From assembly GCA_031291755.1 (NCBI GenBank), contig JARLIK010000019.1, forward strand, positions 62,001 through 126,000: a stretch of DNA of 64,000 nucleotides. Reading direction: 5' to 3'. Every line of letters starts with the position of its first letter. Position 1 is the first letter of the stretch. Source of the stretch: Acidocella sp. GTDB taxonomy: Bacteria; Pseudomonadota; Alphaproteobacteria; Acetobacterales; Acetobacteraceae. This document shows positions 55,905 through 64,000 of this stretch, piece after piece. Under the pieces are notes generated by a model. The model ran no database searches. It was not told where the DNA came from and saw only the letters and a program-made list of their open reading frames with translations. The translations under genes were made by a program, and so were the position numbers.

Positions 55905-55924
55905 TAAACGTTTAATAACGTTTA
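55905..55924. promoter_or_regulatory. 20-nt perfect palindrome, operator candidate
   Basis: TAAACGTT-TAAT-AACGTTTA, an 8-bp inverted repeat around a 4-nt palindromic centre, sits in the 279-nt gap between the divergent glycine-zipper lipoprotein gene and mscL. Such symmetry is typical of LacI/TetR-type operators; the factor is unknown. The rest of the gap shows no gene. Confidence 0.5.
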
Positions 55925-56121
55925 TATGGCAAAAATTAGCCGTTGAGAATCATTCAAACCCGATCTCCCTTTTGATCGTTCATGCAAAACTCCGATCTGA
56001 TTATGTGTAAAACCGGCATTAGTGAGCACGGGCGTCCTCGCCATGCCAAGTGGTAGATAAATTGTTGGCGGAATCGTGAAGACCAGGTACGGTGGCTTTG
56101 TAATGAATATGGGAAGATTTT

Positions 56122-56568
56122 ATGTCTGATAAGCTGAAAATAAGCTCGCCGGCTTGGCTGGACGAATTCAAAGCCTTCATCATGCGCGGCAATGTGGTTG
56201 ATTTGGCTGTTGGCGTCGTCATCGGTGCCGCATTTACCGGGATTGTCGGCAGTCTGGTCAAGGACATGATTACCCCTGTGATCGGCCTGCTCACTGGCGG
56301 CGTGGACTTCTCTAATTTGTTCATTACCCTGAAAGGGCCGGTGGAGCCCACCATTGCCGAGGCTGTAAAAGCTGGCGCAGTGACGCTGAATTATGGAATT
56401 TTCTTGAACGCCGTGATTAATTTTGTAATCGTTGCGTTTGCCATTTTCTGGTTAGTTCGGCTGGTCTCTAAACTCTACAAAGCGCCGCCGTCGGCTCCAG
56501 CAGGACCGACCGCGTCAGAAAAACTTCTTACCGAAATCCGCGACCTGCTGAAGACTCGCGCCGAGTGA
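56122..56568 (+). CDS. mscL: large-conductance mechanosensitive channel
   Basis: Stretch-gated pore in the inner membrane that releases solutes under hypo-osmotic shock. The 148-aa product has the N-terminal amphipathic segment F-K-A-F-I-M-R-G-N-V-V-D-L-A-V-G-V-V-I-G (pore helix TM1), a periplasmic loop, TM2 (about residues 95-118) and a charged C-terminal bundle. It follows GGGAAG. It is convergent with secA. Confidence 0.96.
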   Translation: MSDKLKISSPAWLDEFKAFIMRGNVVDLAVGVVIGAAFTGIVGSLVKDMITPVIGLLTGGVDFSNLFITLKGPVEPTIAEAVKAGAVTLNYGIFLNAVINFVIVAFAIFWLVRLVSKLYKAPPSAPAGPTASEKLLTEIRDLLKTRAE

Positions 56569-56587
56569 ATTGACCGCTATCGAGGCT

Positions 56588-56618
56588 AGAGTGTGAGCCG
56601 AACAGGACCTCACACTCT
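56588..56618. terminator. inverted repeat between mscL and secA ends
   Basis: AGAGTGTGAG and CTCACACTCT form a perfect 10-bp stem with an 11-nt loop. It starts 20 nt after the mscL stop, and the right arm includes the secA stop. There is no T-run on either side, so it may work as a bidirectional Rho-assisted or mRNA-stabilising structure rather than a classic terminator. Confidence 0.55.
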
Positions 56619-59330
56619 GCCGTGGCAGTATTTGTACTTCTTACCCGACCCGCACGGACATGGGGCATTTCTTGGGGTGGCTCCCCAAGTTTCCGGTCGG
56701 TCGTGGTCGATGTCCTCTTCGCGGTATGGTTGCACCAAGACGGGTACAGGTGATCGATCATCACTGCCGCCGCCAGAGCTGCCCCCCACAAGTGGCTGAG
56801 GTTCCGGATGATTTTCAATCATCACAGGTGGTGGTGGCGGTGCAACCTGAGGCGCCGTGCCGATCACGACATGGGACAGCAATAAGGTCACGCGTTCTTT
56901 CAAATCTTCGAGCAGGCTGCTGAACAGCACGAAGGCTTCGCGTTTGTATTCATTCAGCGGATCGCGGTTGCCATAAGCGCGCAGGCCAATGCCTTGCCGA
57001 AGATGGTCAAGTGCTAGCAGATGCTCTTTCCAGACCTGATCAAGCGTTTGAAGCAGGATCGATTTTTCGACGAAATTGGTGAGCTCAACGCCGGTGCTCT
57101 GCATTTTTTCAGACGCTGCAGCCTCCGCAGCCTCGATCAATCTTTCGCGGATACCGTTTTCATCGATCCCTTCTTCCGCGGCCCATTCAACAACCGGAAG
57201 GTCAAGGTTGAGGATCCGTTTAACGTCCTCAGCGAGTTCCTTGGCTTCCCACTGCTCGGCAAACGCCCGTTCGGGAATTCGCCGGTGAACGAGATTTGCG
57301 ATGACATCTTCGCGCATTTCTGCGACCACGGTCTGGACGGAATCACTCCCCATGAATTCCCGGCGCTGGGCATAAACTTCCTTGCGCTGATCATTCATGA
57401 CATCGTCATATTTGAGCAAGTTCTTGCGGGTATCGAAATTTCGAGCCTCAACCTTCTTTTGGGCTTTTTCCAAGGCCTTATTGATCCAGGCATGGGTAAT
57501 CGCCTCGCCCTCCTGCAAGCCTAGCCGCTGCAACATGCCGCCCATCCGGTCAGAGCCGAAAATGCGCATGAGGTCATCTTCAAGTGACAGGAAAAACCGC
57601 GAGGCACCCTCATCGCCCTGGCGCCCGGCACGGCCGCGCAGCTGGTTATCAATTCGGCGGCTTTCATGGCGTTCGGTGCCGATGACGAAAAGCCCGCCCG
57701 CAGCCTTAACAATGGCTTGGTATTCTTCGATCTCGGCGCGGATTTTGGCCTCGTCGGCGGCCGGCTCCAGCTTCAGCCGCATATCAAGATTGCCGCCGAG
57801 CTTAATATCGGTGCCGCGGCCGGCCATGTTCGTTGCGATTGTAATAGCCCCAGGTGCGCCGGCTTGCGCCACAATGGTCGCTTCCTGTTCATGAAACCGC
57901 GCGTTCAGGACACTGTGCGGAATTTTCTTTTGCTTGAGCAAATCGCTGATGATTTCGCTTTTTTCGATGCTGGTGGTGCCGACCAGAACGGGCTGATTGC
58001 GTTCGCGGCATTCTTCGATCAGCTTTGCAACAGCTTCATATTTTTCGGTGGCCGTGCGATAGACTTCGTCATCATAGTCCTTGCGTGTGACAGCAACGTT
58101 GGTGGGAATTTCCACCACCTGCAATTTATAAATCTGCTCGAATTCATCGGCTTCTGTCAGGGCTGTGCCGGTCATGCCGGCCAGCTTGGGAAACAGCCGG
58201 AAATAATTCTGGAAGGTGATCGAGGCGAGAGTCTGATTTTCTCTCTCGACGGTCACTTTTTCCTTGGCTTCCAAAGCCTGGTGCAGGCCGTCGGAGTAAC
58301 GCCGGCCTTCCATCATACGGCCGGTGAATTCGTCGATGATGATGACTTTCCCGTCGCGGACGATGTAATCCACGTCGCGTGTGAAAAGAACCCGCGCACG
58401 CAGGGATTGCTGAACATGATGGATCAATGAAATATTGAAGATATCGTATAAATTGCCCTCGGTTAGCAAACCGAAGTCACGCAGCAACTGCTCCACATGC
58501 TCGGAGCCGTCATCCGTGAGTGTTACGGTTTTGGCCTTTTCATCCTTTTCGTACATCGGATGCTTACCATCCTCATCAAGGGGTGTCTTGAGGAGTTCAA
58601 TGACGATGACATCGACTTTGCCGTATAATTCGGTTGGTTCGTCAGAAGGGCCGGAAATGATGAGCGGTGTACGGGCTTCGTCGATGAGAATTGAGTCAAC
58701 CTCGTCAACGATGGCATAGTTAAACGGTCTTTGAACCATGTCTTCGAGACGGTATTTCATATTATCACGCAGATAATCGAACCCGAATTCGTTGTTGGTG
58801 CCGTAGGTGATGTCAGCCGCGTAGGCGGCGCGGCGTTCAAGGTCATTTAACCCATGAACGATGATACCGGTCGTCAGCCCTAGAAATCCGTATAGCTGGC
58901 TCATCCATTCGGCGTCGCGGCGTGCCAGATAGTCGTTCACCGTAACGACATGAACACCTTTGCCCGACAGAGCGTTCAAATAGACAGCTAAGGTGGCCAC
59001 CAGGGTTTTACCCTCGCCGGTCTTCATTTCGGCAATTCTGCCGGAATGCAGAACCATGGCGCCGATGAGCTGAACATCAAAATGACGCAACCCTAACGAG
59101 CGTTTACTGGCTTCCCGGACCACGGCGAAAGCTTCTTCCAGGATATCGTCCAACGTCTCACCGTCGGCCAGCCGGGCCTTGAAAGCGGCGGTCTTGGCCT
59201 GGAGAGCTGTGTCGTCGAGGGCTGTCATTTCAGCTTCAAAGGCGTTTATGGCGGCGACTCTGCGCTTGAAGCCCTTCAGAGCGCGGTCATTGCTGGTGCC
59301 GAATACGGTGCGGGCGAGGTTGGCAAACAT
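56610..59330 (-). CDS. secA: preprotein translocase ATPase SecA
   Basis: Motor that pushes unfolded preproteins through SecYEG. The 906-aa product has Walker A M-K-T-G-E-G-K-T, the DEAD-like [29 protein letters not shown] and the C-terminal zinc-binding [14 protein letters not shown] that binds SecB and lipids. The start is the ATG 59330. It is divergent from the parvulin gene. Confidence 0.97.
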   Translation of the reverse strand: MFANLARTVFGTSNDRALKGFKRRVAAINAFEAEMTALDDTALQAKTAAFKARLADGETLDDILEEAFAVVREASKRSLGLRHFDVQLIGAMVLHSGRIAEMKTGEGKTLVATLAVYLNALSGKGVHVVTVNDYLARRDAEWMSQLYGFLGLTTGIIVHGLNDLERRAAYAADITYGTNNEFGFDYLRDNMKYRLEDMVQRPFNYAIVDEVDSILIDEARTPLIISGPSDEPTELYGKVDVIVIELLKTPLDEDGKHPMYEKDEKAKTVTLTDDGSEHVEQLLRDFGLLTEGNLYDIFNISLIHHVQQSLRARVLFTRDVDYIVRDGKVIIIDEFTGRMMEGRRYSDGLHQALEAKEKVTVERENQTLASITFQNYFRLFPKLAGMTGTALTEADEFEQIYKLQVVEIPTNVAVTRKDYDDEVYRTATEKYEAVAKLIEECRERNQPVLVGTTSIEKSEIISDLLKQKKIPHSVLNARFHEQEATIVAQAGAPGAITIATNMAGRGTDIKLGGNLDMRLKLEPAADEAKIRAEIEEYQAIVKAAGGLFVIGTERHESRRIDNQLRGRAGRQGDEGASRFFLSLEDDLMRIFGSDRMGGMLQRLGLQEGEAITHAWINKALEKAQKKVEARNFDTRKNLLKYDDVMNDQRKEVYAQRREFMGSDSVQTVVAEMREDVIANLVHRRIPERAFAEQWEAKELAEDVKRILNLDLPVVEWAAEEGIDENGIRERLIEAAEAAASEKMQSTGVELTNFVEKSILLQTLDQVWKEHLLALDHLRQGIGLRAYGNRDPLNEYKREAFVLFSSLLEDLKERVTLLLSHVVIGTAPQVAPPPPPVMIENHPEPQPLVGGSSGGGSDDRSPVPVLVQPYREEDIDHDRPETWGATPRNAPCPCGSGKKYKYCHGRV

Positions 59331-59364
59331 TTTTGGCGATATCCGCTATAATAAGATCGGTTGT

Positions 59365-59393
59365 CACATAGTCGCGGGGTGGGGGAGGGTCAA
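59365..59393 (-). promoter_or_regulatory. candidate secA promoter
   Basis: On the minus strand TTGACC (59388-59393) and TATGTG (59365-59370) are spaced by exactly 17 nt, about 35 nt before the secA start. The -35 box is good and the -10 box weak. Confidence 0.35.
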
Positions 59394-59493
59394 TTGAAGC
59401 CGTTTCATGACAACCTGGAATACCCGGCCTATCTTGCCCGTTTTCACCACTTGGCTCATAGACGCGCCGAAGCTAACGAAAAAGGTTTGTCAC

Positions 59494-60399
59494 ATGCGCC
59501 GTTTCCCTATGATCTCTGCCCTTGCTTTTGCGGCTTCTTTGGCCGCTGTGTCTGCGTTTGCTCAAACGGCGGCACCGGCACCAGCCGCAACTTCCGCCGC
59601 AGCACCTGCCCCGGCTCCGGCTGACCCGGTTTTGGCAACGGTAAATGGGGCCGCTATCCACATGAGCGACGTACAGAGTGCCGCGGCAAATCTGCCCCCT
59701 GAACTGCAGCAAATGAAGCCAGAGCAACTGTTTCCTTTGCTGGTGAATCAGTTGATCGACCGTCAGGCTTTGCTGGTCGCCGCGCACGCTGAAAGCCTTG
59801 ATAAGGATGCTAAAATTCAGGCTTTGATGCAGGCAGCCGCGAATGAACAGCTCGAAAATGCTTATGTTCAGGAGCAAGTGAGCAGCCAGGTTACTGATGC
59901 CGCCGTACAGGCTGAATTTAATAAGGACTATGCTGGCAAGCCGGGCCCCGCGCAGGTAGATGCTCGCCATATCCTGGTGAAAACCAAGGCTGAGGCTGAA
60001 AGCATCATTACGCAGCTTGAGCACGGTGCTGACTTCGCCAAATTGGCGACCAAATATAGCATCGACCCAGGCGCCAAAGACGGCGGTGAACTGGGCTGGT
60101 TCAGCCAGGATGAGATGGTACAGCCATTTGCTGATGCCGCTTTTGCGTTAAAGCCCGGTCAATACACGAAAACCCCGGTTCAGACGCAGTTCGGTTGGCA
60201 TGTTATTCTTTGTGAAGGCAAACGGACTGGTCCGGCGCCGACGCTCGATGACGTGAAGGACCAAATTCGCAAGAATTTGGCCGATAACGCGATCAAAGCG
60301 ACACTTGCCGCAGCGCGCGGCAAGGTGAAGATCCAGATTTTTAACCCGGATGGCTCGCCTGTTGCTGCTCCGGACGCTGGAACTCCTGCTGGGAAGTAA
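59494..60399 (+). CDS. periplasmic parvulin-type peptidyl-prolyl isomerase
   Basis: A 301-aa folding catalyst. The signal peptide (residues 1-23, cut after A-F-A) is followed by an Ala/Pro-rich linker (about 27-50), a SurA-N-like helical part, and a parvulin domain beginning V-D-A-R-H-I-L-V-K-T-K-A-E and containing G-E-L-G-W-F and F-G-W-H-V-I-L. Such proteins help fold outer-membrane and periplasmic proteins delivered by Sec, fitting its place opposite secA. AAGG 8 nt upstream selects ATG 59494; the longer upstream frame is not needed. argJ begins 4 nt after the stop. Confidence 0.93.
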   Translation: MRRFPMISALAFAASLAAVSAFAQTAAPAPAATSAAAPAPAPADPVLATVNGAAIHMSDVQSAAANLPPELQQMKPEQLFPLLVNQLIDRQALLVAAHAESLDKDAKIQALMQAAANEQLENAYVQEQVSSQVTDAAVQAEFNKDYAGKPGPAQVDARHILVKTKAEAESIITQLEHGADFAKLATKYSIDPGAKDGGELGWFSQDEMVQPFADAAFALKPGQYTKTPVQTQFGWHVILCEGKRTGPAPTLDDVKDQIRKNLADNAIKATLAAARGKVKIQIFNPDGSPVAAPDAGTPAGK

Positions 60400-60403
60400 T
60401 ATC

Positions 60404-61633
60404 TTGGCAGCGTCGATACCCGTCTCGCCCCTCGCTTTGCCGTTGCCACATTTGGCACCGGTGGCAGGGGTGCTGACGGCGGTTGGCCAGGCGGGTATTC
60501 GTTATAAAGGCAGAACCGACGTTCTTTTGGTAAAGTTCGCGCCAGGTACCTCTGTAGCAGGCGTGTTTACTAAAAATCTCTGCCCTGGAGCGCCAGTTTC
60601 ATGGTGCCGGGAAATTTTACCGGCAGGACTAGCCCGCGGACTTGTTGTGAATGCCGGAAATGCCAATGTTTTTAATGGAATAGCTGGTCAGCGTGCCGTT
60701 GAAGCGACCGCCCAGGCGGCGGCAAAAAGCCTAGGTTCCACGCCTGAGACAATCTATCTTGCTTCTACGGGTGTCATAGGAGAGCCTATGCCGGCTCACA
60801 AAATCGTCGCCGTCATGGACGATTTATGCGCCAATTTGCAAGAAGGCGGCCTGGCTGAGGCTGCCCGTGCCATCATGACGACGGATACGTTTCCGAAAGC
60901 TGCTACCCGCACCGCTAAAATTGGTGGTGTGGAGGTATGTATTTCAGGGATTGCCAAAGGCAGCGGCATGATCGCGCCTGATATGGCAACAATGTTGTCG
61001 TTTATTTTCACTGATGCCGCAATTCCCGCACACGCTTTACAGCCGATGCTGAGCAAGCTGGTGGATCAGAGCTTTAATTGCATCACCATCGACTCCGATA
61101 CATCGACATCTGATACAGTCCTGCTGTTCGCAACGGGACAAGCCGTCAATAAGCCCACCGATGATCCGTCGGCCTTGGCCGATTTCCGTCGTGCCCTCGG
61201 TGAGGTTCTGCATGAGCTGGCGATGATGGTCGTGCGTGATGGCGAGGGGGCGCAAAAGCTTGTCCGCATCACGGTTGATGGTGCTGTTTCAAACCACTCA
61301 GCCAAGCGTATCGGCATGTCCATAGCCAATTCTCCACTCGTTAAGACCGCAATTGCCGGCGAGGATGCGAACTGGGGCCGCATTGTCATGGCGGTTGGAA
61401 AGGCCGGCGAGCCGGCTGACAGGGATAAGTTAGCCATTGCGGTGGGCGGAACATGGATGGCGAAAGCCGGCGGCATCGTGCCAGGCTACGATGAAGCTCC
61501 CGTCGTGGCTCACATGAAGGGCCGGGAGATTGAAATTGACGTTGATATCGGCCTGGGTGCCGGGCGCGCCACGGTTTGGACCTGTGATCTCACGCACGGG
61601 TATATCGATATCAACGGCAGCTACCGGAGTTAG
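60404..61633 (+). CDS. argJ: glutamate N-acetyltransferase/N-acetylglutamate synthase (bifunctional ArgJ)
   Basis: Transfers acetyl from N-acetylornithine to glutamate, recycling the acetyl group in arginine synthesis. The 409-aa precursor self-cleaves before the nucleophile Thr196 in P-D-M-A-T-M-L-S-F, which is present. Other marks are the K-G-S-G-M-I-A-P preceding it and the C-terminal T-C-D-L-T-H-G-Y-I-D-I-N. The TTG start is chosen because GGAAG lies 7 nt upstream and the frame before it is inside the parvulin gene. Confidence 0.94.
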   Translation: MAASIPVSPLALPLPHLAPVAGVLTAVGQAGIRYKGRTDVLLVKFAPGTSVAGVFTKNLCPGAPVSWCREILPAGLARGLVVNAGNANVFNGIAGQRAVEATAQAAAKSLGSTPETIYLASTGVIGEPMPAHKIVAVMDDLCANLQEGGLAEAARAIMTTDTFPKAATRTAKIGGVEVCISGIAKGSGMIAPDMATMLSFIFTDAAIPAHALQPMLSKLVDQSFNCITIDSDTSTSDTVLLFATGQAVNKPTDDPSALADFRRALGEVLHELAMMVVRDGEGAQKLVRITVDGAVSNHSAKRIGMSIANSPLVKTAIAGEDANWGRIVMAVGKAGEPADRDKLAIAVGGTWMAKAGGIVPGYDEAPVVAHMKGREIEIDVDIGLGAGRATVWTCDLTHGYIDINGSYRS

Positions 61634-61654
61634 GGCTGCAACGACGGGCTGTTG

Positions 61655-62242
61655 TTACGGATACAACATGCCTGATAGCCAATGTCCTTCTGTCAGCGTG
61701 TAAGTCGTGCGTTCGTGCAGCCGGTACTTAATGTCCTGCCAAAATTCAAAATAATTCGGGGTGACACGCCAACCTGACCAGTTAGGCGGGCGCGGAATGG
61801 CGTCGCCGGGGAATTTTGCCTCGAATTCCTTGAACCTCGCCTCGAAGGTTTCACGATCGGGGAGCGGCTTGGATTGTGCTGAAGCCCAGGCACCGATTCG
61901 CGAACCGCGAGGCCGGGACGCATAATATTCATCGGCCTGCGCGTCTGAAACCTGGGATATTGCGCCTTCGATGCGGACCTGCCGATGCAACGTTTTCCAG
62001 TAAAACAACAATGCCGCGCGAGGGTTTTGTTTTAATTCCAATGATTTACGGGACTCCAAGTTGGTATAGAATACAAATCCTTGGTGGTCCCAGGCTTTAA
62101 GGAGGAGCGTGCGGGCAGATGGTTTGCCCTCCGGCGTCGCTGTGGCCAGTATCATTGCGTTCGGATCGTTTGGCTCAGAGGTTTCGGCCTCGGCTAACCA
62201 GTCGCCAAATGTAGCAAAGGGGTCGTTTTTTACTTGTTTCAC
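61655..62242 (-). CDS. pdxH: pyridoxamine/pyridoxine 5'-phosphate oxidase
   Basis: FMN enzyme that makes pyridoxal 5'-phosphate, the last step of de novo B6 synthesis and salvage. The 195-aa product has A-R-T-L-L-L-K, F-Y-T-N-x-x-S-R-K, A-L-L-F-Y-W-x-x-L-x-R-Q-V-R-I-E-G, S-R-P-R-G-S-R-I-G-A-W-A-S-x-Q-S and the C-terminal W-R-V-T-P. GGAGAG upstream supports the GTG at 62242; the frame is open to a GTG at 62275 as well. It is divergent from fabI. Confidence 0.93.
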   Translation of the reverse strand: MKQVKNDPFATFGDWLAEAETSEPNDPNAMILATATPEGKPSARTLLLKAWDHQGFVFYTNLESRKSLELKQNPRAALLFYWKTLHRQVRIEGAISQVSDAQADEYYASRPRGSRIGAWASAQSKPLPDRETFEARFKEFEAKFPGDAIPRPPNWSGWRVTPNYFEFWQDIKYRLHERTTYTLTEGHWLSGMLYP

Positions 62243-62343
62243 AGCGAAGCTCTCCAAAGCGAAATTTCGTAGCACTTGATCGCATGAGATACTCTATGCC
62301 ACCACCATATCACTTATGTAACGCCACTAAGGAGAGAGACCCC

Positions 62344-63186
62344 ATGCCTGATACCGCATCCCAGATATCGCCCCCGAAGGGGACTCTTATGCAGGGCAAG
62401 CGCGGGTTGATCATGGGTGTTGCCAACAATCGCTCAATTGCCTGGGCGATTGCGCAAGCAGTCGCCGCACAGGGTGGCGAGGTTGCCTTCACTTACCAGG
62501 GTGAGGCACTGGAAAAGCGAGTCCGGCCGTTGGCCGAGTCAATCGGGTCGGATTTGGTGTTGCCATGCGATGTGAGCAGCGATTCGGCGATGGATGAAAC
62601 TTTTGCGGCAATTAAGGAAAAATGGGGCAAAATCGACTTTTTGGTTCATGCTATTGGATTCGCCGATAAAAACTTTCTTCGTGGTAGGTATCTCGACACG
62701 CCGCGGTCAGCTTTTTTACAGGCTTTGGATATCTCTTGTTTTTCATTTACGGCGGTCGGCCAACGGGCGGCGGCGCTTATGCCCGATGGTGGTGCCCTTC
62801 TGACGCTCACCTACCTGGGGGCAGAGCGTGTTGTGCCGCACTATAATGTCATGGGTGTAGCCAAGGCAGCGCTGGAGGCCTCGGTACGTTATATGGCAGC
62901 GGATTTAGGGCCGAATCAGATCAGGGTGAATGCCATCAGCGCCGGGCCGATCAAGACTCTGGCGGCCAGCGGCATTGGTGATTTCAGCTACATCATGAAA
63001 TGGAACAAATATAATTCGCCGCTTGAGCGCAACGTGGAACTTGAGGAAGTCGGCGGTGCAGGGCTTTATATGCTGTCGGACCTCTCAAAGGGCGTCACAG
63101 GCGAGGTTCACCATGTGGATTGCGGCTATCACACGGTAGGAATGAAGAACCCTAACGCACCAGACATCGCGGTTGCCAGCGACTAA
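62344..63186 (+). CDS. fabI: enoyl-ACP reductase, FabI type
   Basis: NADH-dependent last step of fatty-acid elongation and the triclosan target. The 280-aa product starts with the atypical FabI cofactor motif G-V-A-N-N-R-S-I-A-W-A-I and has the active-site Y-x(6)-K as Y-N-V-M-G-V-A-K, plus R-V-N-A-I-S-A-G-P-I-K-T. AAGGAGAG lies 8 nt before ATG 62344. accA follows after ~46 nt, so the two fatty-acid genes likely form an operon. Confidence 0.95.
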   Translation: MPDTASQISPPKGTLMQGKRGLIMGVANNRSIAWAIAQAVAAQGGEVAFTYQGEALEKRVRPLAESIGSDLVLPCDVSSDSAMDETFAAIKEKWGKIDFLVHAIGFADKNFLRGRYLDTPRSAFLQALDISCFSFTAVGQRAAALMPDGGALLTLTYLGAERVVPHYNVMGVAKAALEASVRYMAADLGPNQIRVNAISAGPIKTLAASGIGDFSYIMKWNKYNSPLERNVELEEVGGAGLYMLSDLSKGVTGEVHHVDCGYHTVGMKNPNAPDIAVASD

Positions 63187-63232
63187 GCGCCTGGGTTCCC
63201 TCAACAGCTTTATGTGGTAAACGCCGGGGCAC

Positions 63233-64000
63233 ATGCGCCAATATCTGGAATTTGAAAAACCCGTCGCCGAGCTCGAAAGCAAAATCGAGGAACTGCGGCG
63301 GATGACCTCTCCCGGTGAGATAAACATCGCCGATGAGGTGCACCGGCTCTCGGATAAGGCCGATAAGCAGCTGCGGGCTCTCTATGCTAAGCTCACCCCT
63401 TGGCAGAAAACTTTGGTGGCACGTCATGCGGAGCGGCCCAAGGCTGCTGCTGTGATTTCAGCTCTCATTGATGATTTTATTCCGCTCGCCGGAGACCGTG
63501 CTTTTGCCGATGATGCGGCTATCATCGGCGGCATGGGGCGGTTTCGAGGCACGCCGGTGATGGTGATCGGCACCGAAAAAGGCACCGATACCGAGACTCG
63601 GATTAAGCATAATTTTGGCATGGCTCGGCCTGAAGGCTACCGCAAGGCGCATCGGTTGATGGATCTGGCCGGCCGGTTTGGCTTACCGATTTTAACATTT
63701 GTCGACACGTCCGGTGCATTTCCCGGCATTGATGCCGAGGCGCGTGGCCAGGCGGAAGCCATTGCACGCGGTATCGAGGTTTGCCTCAGTGCGCCGGTGC
63801 CGCTGATCGCTTCAATCATCGGTGAAGGCGGCTCGGGTGGCGCGATTGCGTTGGCGGCCGGCAATACGGTTCTGATGTTTGAACACGCAATTTACTCGGT
63901 TATTTCGCCGGAAGGCTGCGCTTCAATTTTATGGCGCGATGCCGCGCAAGCGCCGTTGGCGGCTGAGGCCATGCGGATTACCGCCCAGGATTTGAAGAGG
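63233..64000 (+). CDS. accA: acetyl-CoA carboxylase carboxyltransferase alpha subunit (partial)
   Basis: The gene runs off the right edge after 256 codons. It encodes the alpha part of the carboxyltransferase that makes malonyl-CoA. The opening [15 protein letters not shown] and later [32 protein letters not shown] and the end near [11 protein letters not shown] match AccA. There is no stop codon within the window. The ATG lacks a strong Shine-Dalgarno sequence. Confidence 0.95.
   Translation, partial: MRQYLEFEKPVAELESKIEELRRMTSPGEINIADEVHRLSDKADKQLRALYAKLTPWQKTLVARHAERPKAAAVISALIDDFIPLAGDRAFADDAAIIGGMGRFRGTPVMVIGTEKGTDTETRIKHNFGMARPEGYRKAHRLMDLAGRFGLPILTFVDTSGAFPGIDAEARGQAEAIARGIEVCLSAPVPLIASIIGEGGSGGAIALAAGNTVLMFEHAIYSVISPEGCASILWRDAAQAPLAAEAMRITAQDLKR

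Overview
The window is ordinary chromosomal DNA from an alphaproteobacterium, most likely of the Rhodospirillales/Acetobacteraceae type. That placement is an inference from several things: alphaproteobacterial marker families (FlbT, HdaA with a clamp-binding motif, a DUF1127 protein, a ChvA/NdvA-type exporter, an ELM1-family protein); moderate-to-high GC with frequent GTG/TTG starts; and an intergenic inverted repeat of a CTCCGCCCC/GGGGTCC type that I associate with this family. I see no phage, no insertion sequence with a transposase, no CRISPR array and no rRNA operon. Genes are packed tightly, with many 1-27 nt overlaps, and no stretch longer than 300 bases lacks a gene.

Layout. 1-2.7 kb: end of miaA, then ilvB-ilvH (acetolactate synthase). 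2.75-5.75 kb: ppa plus a cupin gene on the minus strand, a CAU-anticodon tRNA, and ettA. 5.76-5.97 kb: a 211-nt composite inverted repeat. 6-9.2 kb: small accessory genes (GNAT, SDR, an orphan flbT, an EamA exporter). 9.2-13.4 kb: a minus-strand tkt-gap-pgk carbon-metabolism operon, preceded by a pair of evenly spaced operator-like repeats. 13.5-18.2 kb: a secreted hydrolase, a methyltransferase-like membrane protein, then dnaN-recF-ymdB; recF has no normal start codon. 18.3-25.3 kb: a secreted beta-propeller, glpK, a serine hydrolase, a class II aldolase, thpR and an aminopeptidase P. 25.4-29.7 kb: a DUF1127 protein and the overlapping metF-uvrD-prmA cluster. 29.8-33.8 kb: mlaA-mlaC, an efflux pump and aroC.

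The least explained part is 33.8-42.2 kb. It holds a 392-aa protein of unknown function, an aspartoacylase-like zinc hydrolase, an ELM1-family protein overlapping an unrecognised 631-aa protein, a tRNA-Val, and an MFS transporter overlapping a fusion of a degenerate metallophosphoesterase domain with a radical SAM enzyme. These are the best candidates for undescribed biology.

42.2-64 kb returns to housekeeping: guaA, an MBL-fold hydrolase, a TPR/glycosyltransferase-like protein, ppk1, hdaA-perM divergent from purM-purN, pdxY with a glucan-type ABC exporter, CBS and glycine-zipper proteins, mscL, secA, a parvulin isomerase with argJ, pdxH, fabI and the start of accA, which runs off the window. 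Together these cover branched-chain amino acid, purine, aromatic, arginine and fatty-acid synthesis, the triose-phosphate/pentose pathways, outer-membrane lipid maintenance, protein export, and control of replication initiation.
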